From NCBI GenBank assembly GCA_902780635.1, contig CACZGH010000023.1, positions 1 through 64,000 of the forward strand: a DNA stretch of 64,000 nucleotides. The letters run 5' to 3'. This stretch comes from an uncultured Prevotellaceae bacterium (GTDB lineage Bacteria > Bacteroidota > Bacteroidia > Bacteroidales > Bacteroidaceae). Of the stretch, positions 41,621-50,992 are shown piece after piece. The notes beneath the pieces are model-generated. The model did no database searches. It was not told the DNA's origin and saw only the letters and a list, made by a program, of their open reading frames with translations. Position 1 is the stretch's first letter, and each line of letters opens with the position of its first letter. The translations under genes were made by a program, and so were the position numbers.

Positions 41621-43390
41621 TTATCTCCATCCACCTGGACGGCCTCCCATTCCATTACCACCCGTGTAAGTGGACAGACTGACGTTGGATCCGCTACTGA
41701 CCGAGCCGTTTGCAATGGCAAGGCCACCGAAATAGGAAGTGCCACCGCTTACATTGATACCTGACTGGAGTGTTGGCTGAGATGTACAGGAGACAACGAG
41801 ACCGGAGCCGCCACTTGAAGGAGTCTTGAATGAGAAGGTGCTGTCGCCGAAAGTCAGTGCATATACGGAGTTAGCCGACCATGAAGCGGATTGGTAGCAC
41901 GACTGTGAGAGTTGTGAGCCATTCTCCAGGCCGCCTATTGCAACCACAGTACCACCGGTGAGATAGAGTTTGTAGCCGCCTTCGGTGTTGGCATCGATGG
42001 CCACTTCGGGAGAACCCGAGCAGATAGCATAAATTGTACCGCCTTTGATGTAGCAGTTACCGTTGGTGTCGATGCCGTCGTTGTGCTGACCGTGTGCATA
42101 GACATAGCCGCCGCTGATGGTCATGTTGCCCTTGGAGTTGATGGCATCGTCGTATGCATAAGACGCTACCTCACCGCCTGTGATGTTCAGTTCCTTTTTC
42201 GTTTCTATGCCCTCGCCGTTGTAGCCGCTGGTGCGCACCCATATCCTGCCTCCGCTCACGTTAATGTTGCCGTCTACCTTGATGCCTTTGGGCGATGCGG
42301 TGTCGTTGTTGCTCTTATACTGTCCGCCCGTGGTCACGACATAGACGTTGCCACCGTTAAAGTTCGCCTCCATATCCACATTGATGCCCTTGCCGCCAGA
42401 GCCTGTGCTCTTCAGCCATAGTTCGCCACCATTGACGGTCAACGTTGAGTCAGCCTTGATACACGCTGCGCCTTTGGTCTCCTTGTCATCGGTGTCGTAG
42501 CTGCCGTTGCCGGTAGTCAGTACGGTGGTACGCCCGCCGTTGACAATGATGTGGCCCTCACTGTTGATGCCCTTGGCTGCAGCAGCTGACACCTCAACGT
42601 TCAGGATGCCGCCATTGATGAAGATGCCGTCGTTGGCCTTGATGCCATGACCGGCCGTTGACTTCACATGGATATTGTTGCCTTTGCGTAACACGATATA
42701 GTCAGCTGAATGGATGCCGTTGTTGGTGTTTCCCATGACGGAGAGTGAACCATTGCCATTGAAGAGCAGTTTGCCCTTGCAGTAGAGCGCACCTTTATGG
42801 CTGCCGCCTGTTCCATCGGCCAATGTGTTGCTGGTGCCCTCGGCCAGGATGATGTAGGCGCGTTTGCCACTCAGCAGGTTCAGTGAAGCCGAATCGGGAT
42901 TGGTGATGCTCACACCATTGAGTTTGACCGCATACTTCTTGTCACCCACTACTGTCAGAGACCCATTGCTAGTTGCTCCGCTCACCACGTAACAAATACC
43001 TTTGGCAGAACCGTGGTTGACTGTCACATGACCACCATTGACTATCACCTCCACCCCGTTCTCTGTCTTTGCGACCGGGTTGGAGAGGTCTATCGCCACC
43101 TCGGTTGAGAAGGAATTGTTCTCCAAGGCGTCTTCCTCTTCGGGGAAATACTCCGTTGCTGTCTCTGTCGGTTCAGCAGAGGATTTGTCTATGGAAATGT
43201 CAAAGGAGGCCAGTTCACCTGTTGTGGCCGAACTGCCGTTGCCTCCTGTTATGTTTCCGCTGTTGTTCCAGCCATTATTGTCATTGTTAATGAATTCCTC
43301 AAACGGGTCTTCTGCCGAACAGCATGCCAGCAGAGAAACTGATGCCACAAGCATCATAAAGAGCATTACTTTCTTCATATAATGTTTCAT
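41621..43390 (-). CDS. Carbohydrate-binding beta-helix lipoprotein (Cthe_2159-like)
   Basis: A 589-residue protein with a lipoprotein signal (MKKVMLFMMLVASVSLLACC) and a low-complexity acidic/Gly-Asn linker to about residue 105. A right-handed beta-helix follows, with repeated turns such as GHGIKANDGIFINGG, GKGINVDMEANFNGGNV, GEGIETKKELNITGGEV and NDGIDTNGNCYIKGGTI. This D/N-G-I-x-x-x-x-x-x-x-I-x-G-G pattern is that of the Cthe_2159 family, Ca2+-containing proteins that bind cellulose or polygalacturonate. The C-terminus is GGNGMGGRPGGWR. It is transcribed from a TAATTTTG promoter just upstream and is followed 30 bases later by the second beta-helix gene. Confidence 0.75.
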   Translation of the reverse strand: MKHYMKKVMLFMMLVASVSLLACCSAEDPFEEFINNDNNGWNNSGNITGGNGSSATTGELASFDISIDKSSAEPTETATEYFPEEEDALENNSFSTEVAIDLSNPVAKTENGVEVIVNGGHVTVNHGSAKGICYVVSGATSNGSLTVVGDKKYAVKLNGVSITNPDSASLNLLSGKRAYIILAEGTSNTLADGTGGSHKGALYCKGKLLFNGNGSLSVMGNTNNGIHSADYIVLRKGNNIHVKSTAGHGIKANDGIFINGGILNVEVSAAAAKGINSEGHIIVNGGRTTVLTTGNGSYDTDDKETKGAACIKADSTLTVNGGELWLKSTGSGGKGINVDMEANFNGGNVYVVTTGGQYKSNNDTASPKGIKVDGNINVSGGRIWVRTSGYNGEGIETKKELNITGGEVASYAYDDAINSKGNMTISGGYVYAHGQHNDGIDTNGNCYIKGGTIYAICSGSPEVAIDANTEGGYKLYLTGGTVVAIGGLENGSQLSQSCYQSASWSANSVYALTFGDSTFSFKTPSSGGSGLVVSCTSQPTLQSGINVSGGTSYFGGLAIANGSVSSGSNVSLSTYTGGNGMGGRPGGWR

Positions 43391-43406
43391 TTTGTTCTTT
43401 TCGATG

Positions 43407-43414
43407 CAAAATTA
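43407..43414 (-). promoter_or_regulatory. -7 promoter box for the beta-helix gene pair
   Basis: The minus strand reads TAATTTTG (TAnnTTTG), 16 bases before the 43390 ATG, so the leader would be only about 10 bases. No -33 TTTG is seen. Confidence 0.5.
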
Positions 43415-43562
43415 GGCAGAAGAATCATTTTATATAAATATATTCAGCGAACAGCTTGATTTGTTCAATGAAACCGAAGTAGGGGATATATAAAATTAGG
43501 AAATATACCCGAATAATGGGGACTATTATATCTGCTCGGGACTGTTGAAGAAGTAGTGAAAT

Positions 43563-43605
43563 AAAGGGGTGGCTTTCCTCTATTTGATAGGAAAATCACC
43601 CCTTT
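43563..43605. terminator. Hairpin terminator after the patatin gene
   Basis: AAAGGGGTG pairs with CACCCCTTT, with an inner CTTTCCT/AGGAAA stem, making a long imperfect hairpin. On the minus strand it is followed by ATTTCAC, a weak T-run. It lies about 100 bases after the patatin stop codon (43703) and would separate it from the beta-helix unit. The rest of the 312-base gap 43391-43702 shows no gene. Confidence 0.6.
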
Positions 43606-43702
43606 AATGTTGGAGGAAGCCAATCTTTATTTCATCAAAATGAAACCAATGAAGCGGTATGCTGTCTCGGCTAATTGGGTGAGATTGGTGCTGGAAGCAT
43701 GC

Positions 43703-45940
43703 TCAAAAGACATATCCAACATTAAAATAGAAATATAGTTTGTCAGTCACATTGCTATATCCTAAGGACATGCCTATAGGTCCTACAGGTGCATTATAAT
43801 AATAACTCAATGAGGAGCCAAGCATCGTCTTCCTTTTGAGGACTTCGCGGTAAGTGTCTCCATCCTGGGCAGTGGCAAACCTGAACAAGATGAGGTTGTT
43901 GGTGGTCACCGCATATTGCGCCTGTATCTGTGCGGCAAAGAATTTGTCCCACTGAAGTTCTATGTTTCCCACTCCGGCAAAGGGCATTTGCTGATCAATG
44001 TAATGTCCAAACCATTCTCCACCCATGATGTTGCATAAGATAATGGGCGAGTCTTTAGAACGGAGAATTCGGCCATAGAGCATCGGTTGGATGGTCAGGT
44101 GCTTGCTGAGGGAAAAATTGGTCCGCCACATCGCACTCAGTGCGTGCACGCCAATCTCGTCGTTCAATGTGATAAAATTGTCGGTGTAATAACCATATCG
44201 TGCGTTGAATTTACTTCCGCGTGTGGGGAAATACCAATTGTTCTCGCTGCTGTAGCCTACTTTTGCGAAGTATCTGATGAAATGCTCATGCTTAGGCATC
44301 TCTATATAGTGTTCCTGCACTTGGTCAAGCAACAGATTGTAATTGAAATAATAGTCAACAGCGCTTCCCATGCTGATATGGAAATTGCGCACGATGAAAG
44401 TCAGAGGGGCAACCACGGCATGCAGGCGGTTGTAAGTTAGATTATAACTCTTTGAGCCATACTCGTAAAGGTTGATTTCGTTGCGGAGAAAAGCCAGCGT
44501 AATGGAGGGATGGAGGAAGTTGGTGGGGTGTATTTCCCAGTTGCCTTCCGCCAGGATGCGTTTTCCCAAACGGAAGGTGAAATCAAGTTGCATAGGTATC
44601 CGCTTGCGGATGGGGAAGGCGATATTGGTCTGCAGCGCCAAGATCTCCTCGTTGTCGAAACGGATACCTGCACTAATCTTGTTGGTCTTCTGCTCTCCGG
44701 CGATAAAATTGATTCTCGCTGCTTTAGTGCCGTCGGGCATGTCGATAACGTTGCGTTCGACATGGAAGTCGGCACTTTGATAGAACAGGTCAAGACGGAT
44801 GGAGATGGTGATGAGGTTGGCGCGTTCGTTATCAATGCTGTCACCTTCTTTCAACTTGAATTTAGTGCGGATGAAAGCTTCATCGCTTGGGGTCATATTC
44901 ACAAATGTCAATTCTCCAATCCTGAAAGACGGGTTGTCCGACAAAGGCTCTTGGGTGGCCTGGAGCCGTGGCTTGACTTCAAGTGGAGAAAGTTTTTCCC
45001 TGAGGGCCACAATCTCATCCCAGTGAGCCATCGCGGCATCCTCACCCCGCTGGATCAACGTGTCGATGGCTGATGAGGAGAAAGAAGCCGTACTGTAGCC
45101 TTCTGTGTTGACCAAGATGGGGATGTCGGTGATGGCCATATTCTCATCATACTTGTTCTTACAGTTGAAATCTACGATTTGCATCAGAATGTCTCCCGTT
45201 GTACTCAACTTTTCGGCTGTCCGCTGTTTGCTGGCCACCGACACGCCGATGATGTAGTCGGCCCCCATTTCTTTGGCGATGTCGGCAGGATAATTGTTTC
45301 GCAGTCCGCCGTCAACAAGCACCTGTTTGCCTTTCCTCACGGGGGCGAAAGCCCCGGGTATCGACATACTCGCTCTCATGGCCTCACTGACCACGCCACG
45401 ATGAAAAACGATCTCGCTGTTGTCCACCACATCAGTTGCGACACAAGCAAATCGTATGGGGAGGGTGTCGAAATCGATAGAGTCATTGTAGGGATAGGTG
45501 AAAGTGCGCAAGAGTTTGCCGATGTTCTTGCCGATGATGATGCCGCCACCGATTGTACTTTTCTTTTTGTTCCACCTCAAACTGGATGAGATGGCATACG
45601 TGTTGTGCTGCTCACGCTCTTTCAGACTTTGGTATTTCAGGTTGTCCCTGTCCGACAGCACGACCGACCAGTCTTGTGACCGCACGATGGAGTCGAGTCG
45701 CATGGCGTCATTTCCACAGGCATAGAGCCCCCCCACGATGCTTCCCATACTGGTGCCAGTGATGATGTCGATAGGGATGCCGGCTTTTTCAAGCACCTTC
45801 AGCACCCCGATGTGGGCCACACCTTTGGCTCCACCGCCACTGAGCACAAGGGCAACTTTCTTTCGAGGCTGTGTTTCCTGGCTTACTGCTGGCTGCACGA
45901 TACCAAGAATAGCAAATAGGATGATGATGATATGTTTCAT
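43703..45940 (-). CDS. Patatin-like phospholipase with Omp85-type barrel (PlpD-like, type Vd)
   Basis: A 745-residue protein with signal peptide (MKHIIIILFAILGIVQPAVS). The patatin domain spans about 28-310, with oxyanion loop SGGGAKG (34-40), nucleophile Ser64 in GTSMG and the dyad Asp210 in VDGGLRNN. A POTRA-like segment follows (about 340-420, FRIGELTFVNMTPSDEAFIR) and then a C-terminal surface-antigen/BamA-like barrel ending YFNVGYVF. This domain order matches PlpD-type autotransporters, which carry a lipase to the cell surface. It has the shared extended promoter block, and an independent terminator follows. Confidence 0.9.
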   Translation of the reverse strand: MKHIIIILFAILGIVQPAVSQETQPRKKVALVLSGGGAKGVAHIGVLKVLEKAGIPIDIITGTSMGSIVGGLYACGNDAMRLDSIVRSQDWSVVLSDRDNLKYQSLKEREQHNTYAISSSLRWNKKKSTIGGGIIIGKNIGKLLRTFTYPYNDSIDFDTLPIRFACVATDVVDNSEIVFHRGVVSEAMRASMSIPGAFAPVRKGKQVLVDGGLRNNYPADIAKEMGADYIIGVSVASKQRTAEKLSTTGDILMQIVDFNCKNKYDENMAITDIPILVNTEGYSTASFSSSAIDTLIQRGEDAAMAHWDEIVALREKLSPLEVKPRLQATQEPLSDNPSFRIGELTFVNMTPSDEAFIRTKFKLKEGDSIDNERANLITISIRLDLFYQSADFHVERNVIDMPDGTKAARINFIAGEQKTNKISAGIRFDNEEILALQTNIAFPIRKRIPMQLDFTFRLGKRILAEGNWEIHPTNFLHPSITLAFLRNEINLYEYGSKSYNLTYNRLHAVVAPLTFIVRNFHISMGSAVDYYFNYNLLLDQVQEHYIEMPKHEHFIRYFAKVGYSSENNWYFPTRGSKFNARYGYYTDNFITLNDEIGVHALSAMWRTNFSLSKHLTIQPMLYGRILRSKDSPIILCNIMGGEWFGHYIDQQMPFAGVGNIELQWDKFFAAQIQAQYAVTTNNLILFRFATAQDGDTYREVLKRKTMLGSSLSYYYNAPVGPIGMSLGYSNVTDKLYFYFNVGYVF

Positions 45941-46010
45941 GTTCTCTAGTCGTGATATACTTTCAAATGCGAAGGCCTGCCTTGCCCCATATTACCTTGT
46001 ATAATGCCTA

Positions 46011-46054
46011 CAAATATAAATAAAAATCGTGAATTATAAACTAGTCCAATAAAG
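46011..46054 (-). promoter_or_regulatory. Shared extended promoter block, patatin copy
   Basis: On the minus strand: CTTTATT, GGACTAGTTTATAATTC, GATTTTTATT, then -7 box TATATTTG. It aligns with the uxaA and 51935 copies over 44 bp. The predicted start is near 46004, about 64 bases before the ATG. Confidence 0.55.
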
Positions 46055-46135
46055 AATTTTTCTTTTCTTGATAAGAAATCTATCATAACTCACAGAAGAT
46101 TCTCTGCCATATCTTTGACCACATCTCTTATAAGC

Positions 46136-46183
46136 CTCCATTTTATGGAGCTATGTTTAGGAGGTCGGGCCTCCGAGCCCGAC
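46136..46183. repeat. Two adjacent palindromes in the patatin/esterase divergent region
   Basis: CTCCAT-TTT-ATGGAG (46136-46150) is followed 13 bases later by GTCGGGC-CTCCGA-GCCCGAC (46164-46183). Both are perfect. The flanking genes diverge, so neither hairpin can be their terminator. They look like a REP-type intergenic element or the remnant of a lost gene's terminator. The remainder of 45941-46334 shows only the two promoters. Confidence 0.5.
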
Positions 46184-46272
46184 AAATGAATGGATTCCGA
46201 AAAGACTAAAAATGCGAATACTTTCTTTTTAAAAATAGGATATTTTTTTTGTCTATTATAGCAGCTTTTTTG

Positions 46273-46280
46273 TATTTTTG
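46273..46280 (+). promoter_or_regulatory. -7 promoter box for the carboxylesterase gene
   Basis: TATTTTTG matches TAnnTTTG, with TTTG 21 bases upstream. A second candidate, TAACTTTG, follows at 46284-46291. The leader would be 40-50 bases. Confidence 0.5.
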
Positions 46281-46334
46281 CACTAACTTTGCGAAAAGGA
46301 GTCGTAGCTCAGAATCTAATAAATAAACAACATT

Positions 46335-47990
46335 ATGTCTAGGAATCATGTATTTGCGATGATCGTCATCGCTTGTGTGGCTGTTCTTGGCAGTTGCACT
46401 CAGAAGGGGACGGAAGTCACCCTTGAAGTAAAAACCCAGTATGGAGTCCTCCAAGGTTTCGAGGAAGACGGTGTGAAGAAGTTCCTGGGTGTACCTTTCG
46501 CTCAGGCTCCAGTGGGCGAACTGCGTTGGAAGGCTCCTCAGCCTGTTCAAGCTTGGGAGGGAGTGCGTTCGGCCAAGCAGTTTGCCGACGACCCCATGCA
46601 ACCTAATATTTTCGGTGACATGTCGTTCAGAGGTTCGGGGCGTAGCGAAGACTGTCTCTATCTGAACATTTGGACCACTGCAGCCACAACAGCCGACGCC
46701 ATGCCAGTGCTCATCTATTTCAATGGTGGCGGACTGATGGCTGGTTCTGGCAGCGAGCCCCGTTATGATGGTTCTTCCATCGCCAAGGAAGGCGTGATAG
46801 GTGTCACGGCCAACTATCGCGAGGGTGTGTTCGGCTTCTTTGCCCATCCTGACCTCACGGCATCTTCCGAGTATAAGGGAAGCGGCAACTACGGCTTCCT
46901 CGACCAAGTGGCTGCTATCAAGTGGGTGAAAGAGAATATCTCTGCCTTTGGTGGCGACCCTGACAAAATCACCATCGTAGGCGAATCGGCAGGTTCCTTC
47001 TCTGTATCACTCCTGATGTGCTCTCCTCTCTCCAAGGACCTCATTGCTGGCGCCATGCTTTCGTCGGGTGCCGAGGTGTTACCTTTTCAGCCCTCTTCCC
47101 AAGCCGATGCCGATGCTGCTGGTGCAGAACTTTTGAAACAGGCAGGCATCTCAAGTCTGGCCGATGCGATGGCATTGAACGCTGATTCTCTTCAAAAGCT
47201 CCTTCCCCCAAGAGGGATGGCCAACGTGGTGCTCGATGGCTACTTCATGACCGAGAGCGCAGACGAGGTGTTTGAGAAGGGGCAGCAAGCACAGGTGCCT
47301 CTGCTCGCAGGATGGAATTCACTGGAGGGGTCGCCCATGCAGGCACTGAGGAATCAGGCGCCTACACTCACAAACTACAAAAACGCCATGAAGGCGCAGT
47401 TTGGCGACATGACAGACGAGATTTTCAAGGCTTACGGACTCGAGACGGATGAAGACGTAATGAGCCAGAAGGGCCTCGACCTTGCCTCTGATCTTTTCAC
47501 CGGCTTCCCCACATGGAAGGCCTGCGACTTTCACGCGAAGTCTGGTCTACCCGTTTATCGTTATCACTATATGCACCCCCGTCCTCAGGTGTCGGCGAAA
47601 ATGGGCGACAAGGTAGGTGCCCTTGCTGGTGGTGTGCGTGAGAAGACGAAGGAAGAAAAGAAGTCTGAGGCTCAGCAACCTGCGATTGCTCCAGGTGCCG
47701 TCCATTCAGCAGACATAGAATATGCCATGGGAACCCTCGACACCAATGAGTATTACGATTGGAATGAGGATGACTACGCCATTTCGAAGCTCTTCCTCAC
47801 CTATTATGCCAATTTCTGCAAGACGGGCAATCCCAATGGCAAAGACTTGCCTCAGTGGACGGCCATCACCAAGGACAATCTCGATGCCGCTCCTGTCATG
47901 AAAATTGATGTGGAATCTAAGGTGGTTGCCTCACCAGAAAAGGAAAATGCCTATCGCACCCTCGAAAAATTCTACAGAAGCAAGAAATAG
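46335..47990 (+). CDS. Carboxylesterase/lipase family lipoprotein (type B esterase)
   Basis: A 551-residue protein with lipoprotein signal (VIACVAVLGSC, Cys21). It is an alpha/beta-hydrolase of the COesterase family: EDCLYLNIW near 105-113, oxyanion FNGGG (129-133), NYGFLDQVAAIKWVKENISA, and nucleophile Ser218 in GESAGS. The C-terminal part, ITKDNLDAAPVMKI...YRTLEKFYRS, is also family-typical. A charged segment near 430-450 (GVREKTKEEKKSEAQQ) is a low-complexity insertion. Likely substrates are carboxylic esters of plant cell-wall or lipid origin. It lies divergently from the patatin gene and 72 bases before hrpB. Confidence 0.9.
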   Translation: MSRNHVFAMIVIACVAVLGSCTQKGTEVTLEVKTQYGVLQGFEEDGVKKFLGVPFAQAPVGELRWKAPQPVQAWEGVRSAKQFADDPMQPNIFGDMSFRGSGRSEDCLYLNIWTTAATTADAMPVLIYFNGGGLMAGSGSEPRYDGSSIAKEGVIGVTANYREGVFGFFAHPDLTASSEYKGSGNYGFLDQVAAIKWVKENISAFGGDPDKITIVGESAGSFSVSLLMCSPLSKDLIAGAMLSSGAEVLPFQPSSQADADAAGAELLKQAGISSLADAMALNADSLQKLLPPRGMANVVLDGYFMTESADEVFEKGQQAQVPLLAGWNSLEGSPMQALRNQAPTLTNYKNAMKAQFGDMTDEIFKAYGLETDEDVMSQKGLDLASDLFTGFPTWKACDFHAKSGLPVYRYHYMHPRPQVSAKMGDKVGALAGGVREKTKEEKKSEAQQPAIAPGAVHSADIEYAMGTLDTNEYYDWNEDDYAISKLFLTYYANFCKTGNPNGKDLPQWTAITKDNLDAAPVMKIDVESKVVASPEKENAYRTLEKFYRSKK

Positions 47991-48062
47991 GCTGTCAGAG
48001 AGGAACAGTTGCCAGAAGCAGTAGATGGGTGTATGGCGACTGTTCTTCCTTTACCATGAAGG

Positions 48063-50573
48063 ATGAAGTTCACAAAAACAGCATTGACTGAACGACTACA
48101 AAGAGAACTGGAAACCCTGCCAGTGGCAGCATTGGTGACACCGCTGAATGAGACCCTGCAGAGGGAGACGGCGGTGATTGTGACGGCAGCACCCGGTGCC
48201 GGCAAGTCTACCGTGCTGCCATTGACCATGCTTGCCGGGCTGCAGCAATGCACAGGTAAGATGGTCGTGCTGGAGCCAAGACGTGTGGCGGCACGGCAAA
48301 TCGCCTCACGCATGGCGTGGCTTCTGGGCGAGTCGGTTGGCGAGACCGTGGGTTATCGCATCCGGTTTGAGAGCAAGGTCTCGCCGCAGACGCGCATTGA
48401 GGTAGTGACTGAAGGGGTGCTCACGCGAATGCTCTTGGATGATCCGGCACTGGAAGACGTGGCGGTGGTAGTCTTCGACGAGTTTCATGAGCGGAGCCTG
48501 AATACCGACGAGGCGTTTGCGCTGGTCAGGCAGTGCCAGGATGTTCTGCGCGAGGACTTGCGCATCGTGGTCATGTCGGCAACGATAGACACCAATGCTC
48601 TGTCGGCCGCATTGCACTGTCCTGTGCTGACGAGTGAGGGGAGGATGTTTCCTGTCGAGGTCATCCACTGCGAGGAGGATGCCGATGTGTTCAACGTGTC
48701 TCAGATGGTGGCCCAGACCATCCTGCAGGCCCATCGTTCACACGAGGGCGACATCTTGGCATTCTTGCCTGGCGAAGGGGAGATACGGCGTGTTCAGGAA
48801 CTGCTCTCTTCGGGCGGACTTGGCGAAACGAAGATCTTTACCCTATATGGTATGCTGTCCAATGACGAGCAGGCGAGGGCCATTGCGCCGACTCCCGCGG
48901 GCGAACGTAAAGTGGTGCTGGCGACACCTATCGCAGAGACCTCGCTGACGGTCGAGGGCGTGCGTGTCGTTGTCGATAGTGGCCTCTGTCGGAAGATGGT
49001 GTTCGATGCGCGCAGCGGACTGAACCATTTGGAGACGGTGCGGATTTCATTGGATATGGCTACACAACGTACAGGACGTGCAGGGCGTGTGGCTCCCGGC
49101 GTGTGTTATAGGTTGTGGACTGCCGCCACAGAGTCGCGCATGCCCGCCGTACGCATACCCGAGATCTTGGAGGCCGACCTTAGCTCGTTGGTGCTCGATG
49201 CCGCCATCTGGGGCGAGCACGACGTGGAGAGGCTGCCATGGCTGACTCCTCCGGTGAAGTCGGCCGTAGCTCAAGCCCGCCGGCTGCTGACGTCGCTTGG
49301 TGCGACAGACGAATCGGGCCGTGCGACGGAGTGGGGGCACAGACTCTCAAAACTACCTTGCCATCCACGTATCGCCCGCATGCTGCTGATGGCAGACACA
49401 AAGCTACGGCAAGCCCTTGCAGCCGACATCGCCTCGCTGATAGAGGAGAAAGATCCTATGGCTGGCGAGGGCGACGTAGCGATGGACCGCCGCTTGGATG
49501 CACTCCGTCGGGAGCGCAGTAGCGGAAAGCTTGGCCCATGGAGACGCATGGAGAGAATCGCCCGTCAATATGCCGACATGATACACTGCAAGGTGGACAA
49601 TACCGCCGTCAACCCCTACGAGGTGGGTGCGCTGCTGGCTTCGGCCTATCCTGAGCGTATCGGCAAGGCGTGGCGAGAGGGGGTCGGTGTGTTCCAGTTG
49701 CCGGGTGGTGAACTGGTAGCGGTGGATGCATCGGATGCCATGTCTGGTGCAGAATGGCTTTCTATCGCTTCCATGCATCAGAAAGCAGGTGGCGTTGGAA
49801 AAGTCTTTTTGGCCAGTGTCGTCGACCCTGCCGATTTAAAAGCGTATGCCCATGAGCGCGACAACATCTTTTGGGATCACAAGGTTGGGTCAGTGGTAGC
49901 CAGGAGAGAGACCCGCATCGGCGCCATTCTGCTGGCTTCGAAGCCATTGGCAAATTGTTCTCGCGAGAAGATGCTGCAGGTCATCTGTGATGCAATCGGC
50001 AAAGACGGACCGTCGATGCTGGATTTCTCCGATCAGGTGCGCAATATGCAGCAGAGGATAGCTTTTGTAGCTACCCGTCATCCAGAACTGTCTCTTCCGT
50101 CCGTCGACATGGAGACCCTCTGCAAGAGCGCAGTAGAGTGGGGGCCTCTCTTTATTGGCAAGGCAACAACAACGAGTGAACTGAAGAAGATCGACCTTTG
50201 CGAGGTCATTTGGAGCCGCCTCACCTATGAGCAACAAGGCATGGTGGAGCGGTTGGCTCCTACTCATATTGTTGTCCCCACAGGGAGCCGAATAAGGCTC
50301 GACTACCGTATGGGAGCCGAAGCGCCGGTCTTACGGGTGCGATTGCAAGAGTGCTTCGGCCTTCTGGATACTCCAATGGTCGACGGCTCACCTGTATTGA
50401 TGGAGCTGTTGTCTCCTGGTTTCAAACCCGTACAGCTCACCACCGACCTTCACAGCTTTTGGCAGTCCACTTATTTTGAGGTGCGCAAAGAGTTGCGCCG
50501 TCGTTATCCGAAGCATTCATGGCCCGACCATCCCATGGAGGCCGCCCCTGTAAGAGGTGTGAAGAAGAAGTGA
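48063..50573 (+). CDS. hrpB: ATP-dependent helicase HrpB
   Basis: An 836-residue DEAH/RHA-type helicase of normal HrpB length (E. coli 809). It has Walker A APGAGKST (43-50), DEFH (139-142), motif III SAT in VVMSATIDTNA, the helicase C domain with ATPIAETSLTVEGVRVVVDS and TQRTGRAGRVAPGVCYRLW, the HA2 domain, and the HrpB-specific C-terminal region ending PMEAAPVRG. It is cytoplasmic; its cellular role is poorly defined, with RNA metabolism assumed. The start at 48063 is the first in-frame ATG. It follows the esterase on the same strand. Confidence 0.92.
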   Translation: MKFTKTALTERLQRELETLPVAALVTPLNETLQRETAVIVTAAPGAGKSTVLPLTMLAGLQQCTGKMVVLEPRRVAARQIASRMAWLLGESVGETVGYRIRFESKVSPQTRIEVVTEGVLTRMLLDDPALEDVAVVVFDEFHERSLNTDEAFALVRQCQDVLREDLRIVVMSATIDTNALSAALHCPVLTSEGRMFPVEVIHCEEDADVFNVSQMVAQTILQAHRSHEGDILAFLPGEGEIRRVQELLSSGGLGETKIFTLYGMLSNDEQARAIAPTPAGERKVVLATPIAETSLTVEGVRVVVDSGLCRKMVFDARSGLNHLETVRISLDMATQRTGRAGRVAPGVCYRLWTAATESRMPAVRIPEILEADLSSLVLDAAIWGEHDVERLPWLTPPVKSAVAQARRLLTSLGATDESGRATEWGHRLSKLPCHPRIARMLLMADTKLRQALAADIASLIEEKDPMAGEGDVAMDRRLDALRRERSSGKLGPWRRMERIARQYADMIHCKVDNTAVNPYEVGALLASAYPERIGKAWREGVGVFQLPGGELVAVDASDAMSGAEWLSIASMHQKAGGVGKVFLASVVDPADLKAYAHERDNIFWDHKVGSVVARRETRIGAILLASKPLANCSREKMLQVICDAIGKDGPSMLDFSDQVRNMQQRIAFVATRHPELSLPSVDMETLCKSAVEWGPLFIGKATTTSELKKIDLCEVIWSRLTYEQQGMVERLAPTHIVVPTGSRIRLDYRMGAEAPVLRVRLQECFGLLDTPMVDGSPVLMELLSPGFKPVQLTTDLHSFWQSTYFEVRKELRRRYPKHSWPDHPMEAAPVRGVKKK

Positions 50574-50589
50574 GCGCCAGTGTTCTATA

Positions 50590-50964
50590 TTATCCAAGTC
50601 TTGACATAAATTTCTCTCTCTCCACAATAAATCTCAGATGCGTACCCTCTCCCAGCAGGGTGTCACCAGCGTACGCAGCCACCTTAAACTCTATCTTCTT
50701 GCCATCTACCTTTGTTACCTCAGCTTCGGCTCTTACCATATCACCAATCTTCGACGGTTTCAGGTGGGAAGATTCAATGTGGCCGCCAACAGTAGTACAA
50801 CCTTCAGGAAGTTCATTTTTGACTGCGAGCATGGCTGCATTTTCCATCAAAGCCATCATCATAGGAGTTGCCAGAACTGGCATGTCGCCAGATCCTACTT
50901 GGATAGCGGTTATTGCATCTGTAACGGTCAATTCACTGGTATGTTTCAGTCCAATCTCAATCAT
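50590..50964 (-). CDS. Hotdog-fold thioesterase (FlK-like)
   Basis: A 124-residue single-domain protein. MIEIGLKHTSELTVTDAITA at the N-terminus, ATPMMMALMENAAMLAVKNE in the central helix and TTVGGHIESSHLKPSKIGDM in the following strands match the fluoroacetyl-CoA-thioesterase-like family of hotdog proteins. The conserved Thr, Glu and His positions (TPMMMALMENA and GGHIE) are present. It hydrolyses an acyl-CoA, whose identity is unknown. It converges with hrpB (16-base gap) and follows the lipoprotein gene. Confidence 0.85.
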   Translation of the reverse strand: MIEIGLKHTSELTVTDAITAIQVGSGDMPVLATPMMMALMENAAMLAVKNELPEGCTTVGGHIESSHLKPSKIGDMVRAEAEVTKVDGKKIEFKVAAYAGDTLLGEGTHLRFIVEREKFMSRLG

Positions 50965-50992
50965 TCTTCAACTTCATTTTCAAGTTTCTTAA

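Noticed and set aside
46297-46316. tRNA-like start (GGAGTCGTAGCTCAG)
   Set aside because: Resembles a tRNA D-arm start, but no anticodon stem, T-loop or acceptor complement follows before the esterase start codon.
46206-46907. Minus-strand open frame of 233 codons
   Set aside because: It runs antisense into the carboxylesterase gene, including its signal peptide and catalytic core region, and lacks any family resemblance.
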